In this document: in pieces, positions 1-7,031 of the stretch | Numbering within the stretch: position 1 is the stretch's first letter | How the letters are laid out: every line of letters begins with the position of its first letter | Assembly (NCBI GenBank): GCA_016181585.1 | Contig: JACOYX010000003.1 | Location: 1 to 32,541 of the forward strand | DNA: 32,541 nt | Direction of reading: 5' to 3' | DNA from: Candidatus Sungiibacteriota bacterium | GTDB lineage: Bacteria; Patescibacteriota; Minisyncoccia; Sungbacterales; HO2-52-23 | The notes under the pieces: model-generated | Databases searched by the model: none | What the model was told of the DNA's origin: nothing | What the model saw: only the letters and a program-made list of their open reading frames with translations | Program-made: the position numbers and the translations under genes

Positions 1-1
1 C

Positions 2-2230
2 ATAAACGGCAACGACATAAATCTTGGCACCGGCACGGCAACATCGACTATCTCCGGAGGTTTCGGCATTGGTGTGGGTACTACAACTCCGGGCGCGGCA
101 TTTGCCGTGGCGACATCAACTGCCGGAGTGAATACCGCAATGCTTTTAAGTAATTTGGGAACCGGTTACACCTTCTGGGCGGAAGACAGCGCGAATGACA
201 CGACTCCGTTTGTGATTGATGCGAGCGGAAATGTGGGGATTGGGACGAGTAGTCCAAGTTATCCTTTCTCCTTTCAATCATCAAATTCAGGAACTATCGG
301 TAGCGTAGTTGGTACCAACAGTGGAGGTGCTCATACGGATTTTCGCATTGAGAACAATGCAGGTAACAATGCCGCTTTATCCATCCGAACAAGCACGCAA
401 GGATATACCATGCGTACACTAGCAGGAGGCAATCTTCATTTTGAGGATATTACCGCGGGAAATCTTGTGAGAATGGTTATAAACAACGCCGGCAACCTCG
501 GCATCGGCACCACAACTCCCGCTCAACTTCTCTCGGTGCAAGGCAACGCTTTGATTTCGGGAACTTCAACCGTAGGAAGTCTCATTGCAACAAGTACGTT
601 GTATGTGGGGAGTACTACGGGGTCAAGTTTTTATGTTGCAGAGAGCGGCAATGTCGGGATTGGCACTACAAGCCCCTCACAACTTCTTGTTGTATCGGGT
701 GATAGACTTCCCTTTATTGCTTTGGACATGAAGAATGATACAAGCAATTCACGAATTCAATTGTCTGAGAATCAATCAAACAAAGGTTTTATTCAATATA
801 TTGGTTCAAATTTTGCGACAGAAAATCGCCGCGGGAATTTGGAGATAGGAACTTTTTCTAATGCCGGAGCTTTAAGTTTTTATACAAATAGTTCAGAAAA
901 AGCACGTCTAACTACCTCTGGCGCCCTGGGCATCGGCACCACAACCCCCGGCGGATTTCTCGCTCTTTCCACCGCAACCTCCGCTCCCGGCTTTCTCTTA
1001 AACTACACCGGCTCCGGTCCTGCATTTTATGTTGAAGATTCAGCGAATGATACGACTCCGTTTGTGATTGATGCCTCCGGCAACGTCGGCATTGGGACGA
1101 CGAGTCCTACTTTGGGTACGGGCGGTGGTTTGCAAGTTGCCGGCGCACCGGGTGTTATTCGGATAACAAATACCAATGCAGGAGGGCGAGCTTATGAGTT
1201 TAGATCTGAAGTAACAGGTGTGGGCAATGCAGGTTTTGTGCTTTGGGATGTGCCAGCAGGTGTTAGCAGAATTGCTCTGGATACTTCCGGAAGAATTGGC
1301 ATGGGCGACGCTAGCCCTGACTACGGTCTCGACGTGGTGGCTGACATAAACAGTGATGACTGTTTCAGAGAAGCGGGGGCACAAATAGCGGGGACTTGTG
1401 CGTCAGACGCAAATCTTAAGCAAAACGTAGCAACCCTTGGAAATTCTCTTGAACAAATACTTAAATTACGTCCTGTAACTTTTGAGTGGAAGGAAGGTAT
1501 AGATCAATACGAAGGCGTACGCTATGTTCCCGGTACTCAAGTAGGACTTATCGCCCAAGAAGTAGAACAGGTATTCCCCGACTGGGTAACCGAAAAACAT
1601 GGATTTAAGGCAGTGGAATACAACCTTGAACTTCAGATGAGACTGGTGAAGGCGGTGCAGGAGTTGGATGAAAAAATTGTGCAATTGGCATCCTCAACAA
1701 TGGGTAGCACATCTCCTGAATTAACCACCAATGCGTGGTCTGTAGACCAAGTATCCGGCAAAGTGAATGTAGGGTTTTATGGAGATATCGATATGCATGG
1801 GAATAATATTTTAAATGTTGCAAGCATTGTTTCGGACGGGGGGAGGTGGAGCGTGGATGGGGAGGGGAAACTTACTGTTAAAGAGGTGCATACCGATATG
1901 TTATGCATTGGAAGCACCTGCGTTACAGAGGAACAATTGAGGGAATTGCTGGAAAATAAAACAGTTTCTACTCCTCCGCCGCCCTCACCCATACCTCCTC
2001 CTGCACCGCCAACGGCCGAAACATCATCAATAGAGCCGCCATCGCCTCCAGCAGAATATACTGCACCGGATGAAGAAGTGCCAGCTGAAGAAACTATTGT
2101 TTCCGATACAGCGGTTTCAGTGGATGATGTTCCTGCGTCCGATATCCCCGCCGCGGGAAGCCAGGTAGAGACGACGGCAGGAGAAACACAGGCGAGCGAA
2201 CTGCCCGCAGAATCTCCGCCCTCCAGTTAG
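2..2230 (+). CDS. Surface/fibre protein with S74 chaperone domain (5' partial)
   Basis: The frame is open to the left window edge, so the N-terminus is missing and 742 residues are visible. The visible part has about seven copies of a short module of the form GNVGIGTTSP, two of them preceded by a near-identical block around EDSANDTTPFVIDASGN. Such modules are typical of trimeric beta-structured fibres. An S74 intramolecular chaperone domain follows: SDANLK begins it (Ser codon at 1403), and GLIAQEVEQVFPDWV and AVEYNLELQ are family motifs. In this family the chain cuts itself at the Ser-Asp bond after trimerising. About 270 residues follow that site, ending in a tail rich in Pro, Glu, Ala and Ser. 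It is likely an exported cell-surface or adhesin-like protein; the ligand is unknown. A terminator-like hairpin lies 65 bases downstream. Confidence 0.85.
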   Translation: MNGNDINLGTGTATSTISGGFGIGVGTTTPGAAFAVATSTAGVNTAMLLSNLGTGYTFWAEDSANDTTPFVIDASGNVGIGTSSPSYPFSFQSSNSGTIGSVVGTNSGGAHTDFRIENNAGNNAALSIRTSTQGYTMRTLAGGNLHFEDITAGNLVRMVINNAGNLGIGTTTPAQLLSVQGNALISGTSTVGSLIATSTLYVGSTTGSSFYVAESGNVGIGTTSPSQLLVVSGDRLPFIALDMKNDTSNSRIQLSENQSNKGFIQYIGSNFATENRRGNLEIGTFSNAGALSFYTNSSEKARLTTSGALGIGTTTPGGFLALSTATSAPGFLLNYTGSGPAFYVEDSANDTTPFVIDASGNVGIGTTSPTLGTGGGLQVAGAPGVIRITNTNAGGRAYEFRSEVTGVGNAGFVLWDVPAGVSRIALDTSGRIGMGDASPDYGLDVVADINSDDCFREAGAQIAGTCASDANLKQNVATLGNSLEQILKLRPVTFEWKEGIDQYEGVRYVPGTQVGLIAQEVEQVFPDWVTEKHGFKAVEYNLELQMRLVKAVQELDEKIVQLASSTMGSTSPELTTNAWSVDQVSGKVNVGFYGDIDMHGNNILNVASIVSDGGRWSVDGEGKLTVKEVHTDMLCIGSTCVTEEQLRELLENKTVSTPPPPSPIPPPAPPTAETSSIEPPSPPAEYTAPDEEVPAEETIVSDTAVSVDDVPASDIPAAGSQVETTAGETQASELPAESPPSS

Positions 2231-2257
2231 TTTTATTTTATTTCTGCCCTCTCTCCC

Positions 2258-2280
2258 ACTTGGAAGCTAAGCTTCCAAGT
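2258..2280 (+). repeat. REP-like palindrome, copy 1 (centre A)
   Basis: This is a perfect inverted repeat with 11-bp arms, ACTTGGAAGCT and AGCTTCCAAGT, around one central A. It is the first of four near-identical palindromes near the RAYT transposase gene. The central base gives each copy an orientation; this one matches copy 2. Confidence 0.85.
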
Positions 2281-2295
2281 ATACAGATGTAAATA

Positions 2296-2326
2296 AAAAA
2301 GCCATTCATGATGTGAATAGCTTTTT
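2296..2326. terminator. Bidirectional terminator between convergent genes
   Basis: A 13-bp stem with one mismatch (AAAAAGCCATTCA against TGAATAGCTTTTT) closes a 5-nt loop. It has A-runs on one side and T-runs on the other, so it can serve both the fibre gene and the convergent gene at 2348-2806. Confidence 0.7.
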
Positions 2327-2347
2327 ACTGCAAACTCTTATATATTT

Positions 2348-2806
2348 TCAGTGCCCTCTCTCGCCTTTTTTTAGAACCACATTGAGCATAATATTGTCGA
2401 AATATTCAGTCGGTATGAAATGCGTGTCATTTGAAGTAAGAATCAGCGTGGGCGCATTGATAACCTCGATATTGTCTTTTCCGGTTATTTCATTTGCCTC
2501 GTTTACAAAAATCGTTATTTCGATTTCTGCGTGATTTATATCAAGGCAATCGTTATCGTTCGGGTGCAGTACGAAGGGCGTGTGTTCGATCGCATCACCC
2601 TTTTGCCTTTCGAAGAGCGGGGGATATTCAGTGCGGAGAAAGACTTCGATATGATATTCTGAATTTTCAAACTGTTCTATAATCGCCATGATTTCGTCCA
2701 TGTGCGCGTGCGCGGACTGCATATTTTCGCTGTAGTAGGCAAGGATCAAGTCTTGCGATGCTTTTCCGAGCTCTCGCAAGCCTGTTTCGATTTCAGAAAC
2801 TATCAT
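2348..2806 (-). CDS. Hypothetical protein, 152 aa
   Basis: I do not recognise this family. The gene has an ATG start with a good ribosome binding site (GGAGAG a few bases upstream) and a TGA stop just before a shared terminator. The product is acidic and soluble, with no signal peptide or membrane segment. The N-terminal third looks helical (residues 1-45). The rest looks beta-rich, with stretches such as HIEVFLRTEYPP and AEIEITIFVNEANEI. It is convergent with the fibre gene and stands alone. The composition and start signal support a real gene; the function is unknown. Confidence 0.7.
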   Translation of the reverse strand: MIVSEIETGLRELGKASQDLILAYYSENMQSAHAHMDEIMAIIEQFENSEYHIEVFLRTEYPPLFERQKGDAIEHTPFVLHPNDNDCLDINHAEIEITIFVNEANEITGKDNIEVINAPTLILTSNDTHFIPTEYFDNIMLNVVLKKGERGH

Positions 2807-2894
2807 TTCTCTCTCCTGCTTCCATTTTAAAAAAGTTTTATTCTGCCGCCAGCATATATGAAAAACGCTGCCCTTGTCAATTTACCGCCACACC

Positions 2895-2916
2895 CTTGGA
2901 AGCTAAGCTTCCAAGT
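2895..2916 (+). repeat. REP-like palindrome, copy 2 (centre A)
   Basis: The same palindrome as copy 1, with 10-bp perfect arms and the same central A. It lies 14 bases upstream of the RAYT start codon and may overlap its promoter (GGTATAGTATTCAC follows). Confidence 0.85.
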
Positions 2917-2930
2917 GGTATAGTATTCAC

Positions 2931-3587
2931 ATGCGCAAAACTTTATTCGCCAACGGGGAGTATTATCATTTGTATAACCGCGGGGTGGACAAGCGGAATA
3001 TTTTTTCTGATTCTTACGATACTTCACGCTTTTTTCAAAGTATATCCGAGTTCAATAGTGTAGAGCCGATAGGGAGTATTTACGAAAACTCTTTTTCAAA
3101 AACAATTAAAGATAAGCAGGTGCTAAAAAGGAAATCAGAAAGTAAACTTGTGAATATGGTAGCGTATTGTCTCAATCCAAATCACTATCATTTTGTTGTT
3201 GAGCAAGTTGTTGATAGGGGGGTAGAAAAATTTATGCATAGGCTATCAACCGGCTATACTAAATATTTTAACAAAAAACATGATCGATCGGGCACACTGT
3301 TTCAGGGACCGTATAAGGCGGTGCATGTTGGTTCGAATGAGTATTTCTTACATTTAAGTGCTTATGTAAATCTTAATTACAAGGTTCATCGACTTGGAAG
3401 CTTAGCTTCCAAGTCGAGTTGGGAAGAGTATATTGGAGAAACGAATATGAGTTTTTGTTCTACAAAGCCAATTTTAGAGCAATTTAAAAATCAGCAAGAG
3501 TATAAAATATTTGCTCTCGAATCTGTACAATGTACTGCTGAACGAAGGCGGGCAGATAAAGAATTAGGGGATAAACTGTTAGAATAA
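2931..3587 (+). CDS. REP-associated tyrosine transposase (RAYT, Y1_Tnp family)
   Basis: This is a single-strand DNA transposase/endonuclease of the HUH superfamily, 218 aa, close to the usual RAYT length. It has the N-terminal YYHLYNRGVDKRNIF motif, the metal-binding HUH motif as His85-Tyr86-His87 within LNPNHYHFVV, and the catalytic tyrosine region LSTGYTKYFN (Tyr109 or Tyr112), followed by RSGTLFQGPYKA. RAYTs recognise and cut short palindromes (REPs) and are thought to be domesticated IS200/IS605-like enzymes. Here palindromes lie 14 bases before the start, inside the gene (encoding RLGSLASKS, residues 154-162) and 3 bases after the stop, which strongly supports the assignment. Residues 45-70 are a charged insert between the first motif and the HUH motif. 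No partner tnpB is present. Confidence 0.9.
   Translation: MRKTLFANGEYYHLYNRGVDKRNIFSDSYDTSRFFQSISEFNSVEPIGSIYENSFSKTIKDKQVLKRKSESKLVNMVAYCLNPNHYHFVVEQVVDRGVEKFMHRLSTGYTKYFNKKHDRSGTLFQGPYKAVHVGSNEYFLHLSAYVNLNYKVHRLGSLASKSSWEEYIGETNMSFCSTKPILEQFKNQQEYKIFALESVQCTAERRRADKELGDKLLE
3389..3417 (-). repeat. REP-like palindrome, copy 3, inside the RAYT gene (centre T)
   Basis: The core is identical to copies 1 and 2 but in the opposite orientation (central T). The arms extend to 14 bp because TCG and CGA flank the core. It is read in frame as part of the transposase. Confidence 0.85.
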
Positions 3588-3590
3588 ATT

Positions 3591-3613
3591 ACTTGGAAGC
3601 TTAGCTTCCAAGT
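3591..3613 (-). repeat. REP-like palindrome, copy 4 (centre T)
   Basis: A perfect 11-bp inverted repeat with central T, 3 bases after the RAYT stop codon. It is in the same orientation as copy 3 and opposite to copies 1 and 2, so the outer copies bracket the gene as an inverted pair. Confidence 0.85.
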
Positions 3614-3619
3614 AGAAAG

Positions 3620-3648
3620 TTGGTATTTTTTAAATTTTTATGTATACT
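3620..3648 (+). promoter_or_regulatory. Probable leuS promoter
   Basis: TTGGTA, a 17-nt spacer, then TATACT. Initiation about 7 bases after the -10 would leave a leader of only a few bases before the leuS ATG at 3662, which has no Shine-Dalgarno. This suggests near-leaderless translation. Confidence 0.5.
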
Positions 3649-3661
3649 TTTTCATAATATT

Positions 3662-6658
3662 ATGCGCTATAATCCCAAACAAATTGAAAAAAAATGGCAG
3701 AAAGTTTGGCTGAAGAAGGGTGTATATGAGCCCGACTTGAAGCGCGCGAAAAAGCCGTTTTATAACCTCATGATGTTTCCCTACCCTTCGGCGGAGGGGT
3801 TGCATATCGGGAGCGTACGCACATTCACGGGCGTCGATATCTACGGGCGCTTCAAGCGCATGCTGGGGTTTGACGTGTTTGAACCGATTGGTCTCGATGG
3901 CTTCGGCATACACTCGGAAAACTATGCGCTCAAAATTGGAAAACATCCGATGAAGCTCGCCAAAATTACTGAAAAAAATTTTTACCGTCAGCTAGCTGAA
4001 ATTGGCAACGGATTTTCATGGAAAGAGCATTTCGAAACATATGATCAGGAATATTATAAATGGACGCAGTGGGTATTTATACAGCTTTTTAAAAGAGGGC
4101 TAGCCTACCGGAAAAAGCAGGCGGTCAATTGGTGTCCTTCATGCTTAACCGTGCTTGCGGACGAGCAAGTTGTCTCCGGCGAATGCGAACGGTGCGGCGC
4201 AAAGGTCACAAAAAAAGAGCTTGAACAATGGTTTTTCCGGATCACCAAATATGCGGAGCGGCTATTGAATAATATAGATGGTAGTCCCTCGACCCAGAAT
4301 CCGACCGCCGATGCGGATGCTACGGGGCAGGCAAGCTCGGGAACTAAAAATTTAAAAGGGCTGGACTGGTCTGAAAATATAAAAATTGCGCAAAGGAATT
4401 GGATCGGGCGTTCGGAGGGTGCTGCAATCAAATTTGAACTTATTGATGTCCCCGGACAGCCGGACAAGAAGCATGCAGTGGAAATCTTTACCACGCGGCC
4501 CGACACGCTCTTTGGTGCGACGTTTCTCGTTATTTCTCCTGAACTTGCAAAGTTTTGGCTCGAAATCGGATGGGAAGCGCCGGAGGGAATTCGGAATTAT
4601 ATTGATGAGGCGCTCAAGAGGCGGATCCTTGAAAAAAGAGACCGCGACGGAAAAGACAAGACAGGCATCGAGAGCGGTATTTTCGCACTCAATCCTGCAA
4701 ATAAGGAGAAAATTCCCGTATGGATCTCGGATTATGTGCTGGCAGGATACGGCACGGGAGCAATTATGGCGGTTCCTGCGCATGACGAACGCGACTTTGA
4801 ATTTGCAAATAAGTTTGGTTTGCCAATTAAGCAAGTAGTTGCTCCCTATATGGTTGTTGACGGTACTGATGCGCCTCGCTCAAGTAATAATATTGTCAGA
4901 TTTAATGCGGCAACCGTGATTATTAAGCATTGGGCAAAGGATCTTTATTATGTGGTTGATTTTTCCGAGCATCATCGTGGTCTCGTTGGCGGACATATAG
5001 AAGAAGGGGAAACATCTGAACAAACGGCGTTACGCGAAACTCGAGAGGAATCCGGATATACGGATATCAAATTCATCTCGCTTGTTCTCGAGCATGCATA
5101 TTCACGGGGATACAAAACAAGAAAATCACGGGAAGAAGAATGTCACGATAGTGTGTTTGCGATTATTCTTGGAAGCGAGGCGCGCGTTGATATTGTTGAT
5201 CGCGAAACAAAAAAAGGACAATGGAAAACAAAGGAAGATATTCTGAATGACGCGCAATTTTCTAATCACCATAAAGAGTTTTTCTCTTTATACATAGGTC
5301 ATAAGCCCTTTACAGGGTCGGGGGTGCAGGTGAATTCCGGCAAATTCGACCGTATGGGTTCCGAAGAGGCGAAGCGGGCGATTACGGAATTTGTCGGCGG
5401 AAAAAGAAAAATACAGTATCACCTGCGCGATTGGCTCATTAGCCGCCAGCGATATTGGGGTCCGCCGATTCCCATGATTTTTTGCGAAGTATGTTATGGC
5501 GCAGGACGCGGAGAACAAAAGGAAATGCCGGGGTGGCATACGGTGCCGGAACAAGATTTGCCGGTAAAACTTCCTTTTGTGAAGGACTTTCGGCCGAAGG
5601 GAACAGGAACATCTCCGCTTGCAGAAGCCTCCATATTTTCCAAAGTAAAATGCCCCGCATGCAAAAAAACGGCGCGGCGCGAAACCGATGTTTCAGATAC
5701 ATTTCTCGATTCCGCTTGGTATTATTTGCGCTATCCCTCGGTAAATGAAAAAAAAGCGGCATGGAATAAAGAAATAACAAAAAAATGGCTGCCGGTGGAT
5801 ATGTATATCGGCGGAGCGGAGCATTCGGTGTTGCATCTCCTTTATTCGCGATTTATCGCTATGGTATTTTGCGATGCCAAGGTATTGCCTTTTGAAGAGC
5901 CTTTCACCACGTTCCGCGCTCACGGACTTATTACCAAAGACGGAGCAAAAATGTCGAAATCCAAAGGAAACGTCGTAAGCCCCGATGAATATATCCGCGC
6001 GTATGGGGCCGATGCGGTGCGCATGTATTTGGCGTTTTTGGCGCCTTTGCCCGAGGGCGGGGATTTTCGCGATGAAGGAATTCGGGGAATTACGAGATTT
6101 TTAGATCGGGTGTGGAAGTTTACAAATGAAAAAATAAAAATAAAAAATGAAAAACCGCAACGAAAAAAGAAAAACGAAATTCAATCGGCAGTACATAAAA
6201 CTATTAAGAAAGTAACTGGAGATGTAGAAGCGTTGCAATACAATACAGCCATTTCGGCATTAATGATTTTGTTGAATAAATTTGAAGAAAATACGGAAGA
6301 GATTTCAAGCGAAGACTGCAAGGTATTTTTGAAGCTTCTTGCCCCATTTGCACCGCATATCACGGAAGAATTATATCAATCACTAAAATCTAAGAGCTAT
6401 AAGCTAAAAGCTTTTTCAAGCATTCATAGTGAACCGTGGCCGAAATTTAATGCGAAGTTTATCCATGAAGAAACCTATGAATTGGTCGTGCAAGTAAACG
6501 GTAAAATACGCGATAAATTTGAAGTAGCACAGAATGTTTCCGAAAAAGAAGCGGTAGATTTGACACTCGCACGGGAAAAAGTTAAATTGTTGCTCAACAG
6601 TAAGCCGTATAAAAAAATAATTTTTGTTCCCGGACGGCTGGTCAATATTGTTCTTTGA
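3662..6658 (+). CDS. leuS: Leucyl-tRNA synthetase with inserted Nudix domain
   Basis: It charges tRNA-Leu with leucine in the cytoplasm. I start it at ATG 3662 (MRYNPKQIEKKW), the usual LeuRS N-terminus, rather than at the upstream TTG at 3620; that gives 998 aa. The signature motif at 48-51 reads HIGS instead of HIGH, in FPYPSAEGLHIGS. A zinc module CPSC/CERC lies at 158-178 and a second CEVC/CPAC at about 608-667. The editing domain keeps TTRPDTLFGATF (277-288) and AVPAHDERDFEFA (370-382). KMSKS is at 763-767, and the C-terminal domain ends in a VNGKIRDK motif region. Two insertions stand out: a low-complexity segment at 207-230, and a full Nudix domain at about 396-550, between LPIKQVV and GVQVNSGKFD. 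The catalytic motifs and frame are intact, so this is a working synthetase with an added domain. Confidence 0.95.
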   Translation: MRYNPKQIEKKWQKVWLKKGVYEPDLKRAKKPFYNLMMFPYPSAEGLHIGSVRTFTGVDIYGRFKRMLGFDVFEPIGLDGFGIHSENYALKIGKHPMKLAKITEKNFYRQLAEIGNGFSWKEHFETYDQEYYKWTQWVFIQLFKRGLAYRKKQAVNWCPSCLTVLADEQVVSGECERCGAKVTKKELEQWFFRITKYAERLLNNIDGSPSTQNPTADADATGQASSGTKNLKGLDWSENIKIAQRNWIGRSEGAAIKFELIDVPGQPDKKHAVEIFTTRPDTLFGATFLVISPELAKFWLEIGWEAPEGIRNYIDEALKRRILEKRDRDGKDKTGIESGIFALNPANKEKIPVWISDYVLAGYGTGAIMAVPAHDERDFEFANKFGLPIKQVVAPYMVVDGTDAPRSSNNIVRFNAATVIIKHWAKDLYYVVDFSEHHRGLVGGHIEEGETSEQTALRETREESGYTDIKFISLVLEHAYSRGYKTRKSREEECHDSVFAIILGSEARVDIVDRETKKGQWKTKEDILNDAQFSNHHKEFFSLYIGHKPFTGSGVQVNSGKFDRMGSEEAKRAITEFVGGKRKIQYHLRDWLISRQRYWGPPIPMIFCEVCYGAGRGEQKEMPGWHTVPEQDLPVKLPFVKDFRPKGTGTSPLAEASIFSKVKCPACKKTARRETDVSDTFLDSAWYYLRYPSVNEKKAAWNKEITKKWLPVDMYIGGAEHSVLHLLYSRFIAMVFCDAKVLPFEEPFTTFRAHGLITKDGAKMSKSKGNVVSPDEYIRAYGADAVRMYLAFLAPLPEGGDFRDEGIRGITRFLDRVWKFTNEKIKIKNEKPQRKKKNEIQSAVHKTIKKVTGDVEALQYNTAISALMILLNKFEENTEEISSEDCKVFLKLLAPFAPHITEELYQSLKSKSYKLKAFSSIHSEPWPKFNAKFIHEETYELVVQVNGKIRDKFEVAQNVSEKEAVDLTLAREKVKLLLNSKPYKKIIFVPGRLVNIVL
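4847..5311 (+). other. Nudix hydrolase domain inserted in LeuRS
   Basis: Residues about 396-550 of the product have no counterpart in canonical LeuRS, where the chain runs directly from the end of the editing domain (LPIK) to the NSG.FD motif. The insert holds a complete Nudix box at 444-466: Gly444, Glu450, Arg458-Glu459, Glu462-Glu463 and Gly465, in the order G-x5-E-x7-RE-x2-EE-x-G. Nudix enzymes cleave nucleoside diphosphates linked to another group, such as Ap4A, ADP-ribose or oxidised dNTPs. The insert is in frame, with base composition like the rest of leuS. The substrate cannot be told from sequence. Confidence 0.9.
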
Positions 6659-6674
6659 TAGGGAGAATATATAA

Positions 6675-6896
6675 ATGAACTCATTACAGGATGCTAATAT
6701 TTCTGAAGAAGATTTGGATAAAGCAAGCGAGCGGATAAGCGCTGAAGCGATTAAGTTTTTTCCATGGGATTGTTTGGATAAGCGAGTGCAAGAGGTAGCA
6801 AAGCTTGTTATAAAGCGGGGGATTCGCAGAAAACTTCGTGAGTTATTTGGCAAGCCACTGCCCGCAGGACGCATGATCTCTCCGCGAAAACCCTGA
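6675..6896 (+). CDS. Small hypothetical protein, 73 aa
   Basis: No family recognised. It lies 16 bases after leuS with a good ribosome binding site (AGGGAGA, 8 bases before ATG), so it is probably co-transcribed with leuS. The product is charged and helical: an acidic first third (SEEDLDKASERISAEA) and a basic C-terminal part (KLVIKRGIRRKLRELFGK). The basic end could bind nucleic acid, but this is a guess. Confidence 0.6.
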   Translation: MNSLQDANISEEDLDKASERISAEAIKFFPWDCLDKRVQEVAKLVIKRGIRRKLRELFGKPLPAGRMISPRKP

Positions 6897-6982
6897 ACTC
6901 ATGAGAAAAAAGAGTAACAACAAGTTAATCGTTTATCGCTCGTGGTTTATGGCGGAAGCTGATGAAAATAATTTGAAACGTG

Positions 6983-7004
6983 ACCGCGTGTATCGCGGTT
7001 TTAA
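6983..7004 (+). terminator. Possible terminator before glmS
   Basis: A 6-bp stem ACCGCG/CGCGGT with a 5-nt loop is followed by TTTTAATTTT. It would end the leuS transcript. A weak -10-like TATAAG lies at 7012-7017, so glmS may start from its own nearly leaderless promoter. No supported gene lies between 6897 and 7031. Confidence 0.45.
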
Positions 7005-7031
7005 TTTTAGCTATAAGCTAACAGATGTTTT

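Noticed and set aside
74-2230. Start of the surface protein at GTG 74
   Set aside because: The frame is open to base 2 and continues with the same repeat style, so 74 is internal to a truncated gene.
2258-3613. CRISPR array from the repeated palindromes
   Set aside because: Only four copies, in both orientations, with spacing of hundreds of bases and no Cas genes.
4386-4838. Long alternative-frame ORFs inside leuS
   Set aside because: They overlap conserved editing-domain sequence and show no motif of their own.
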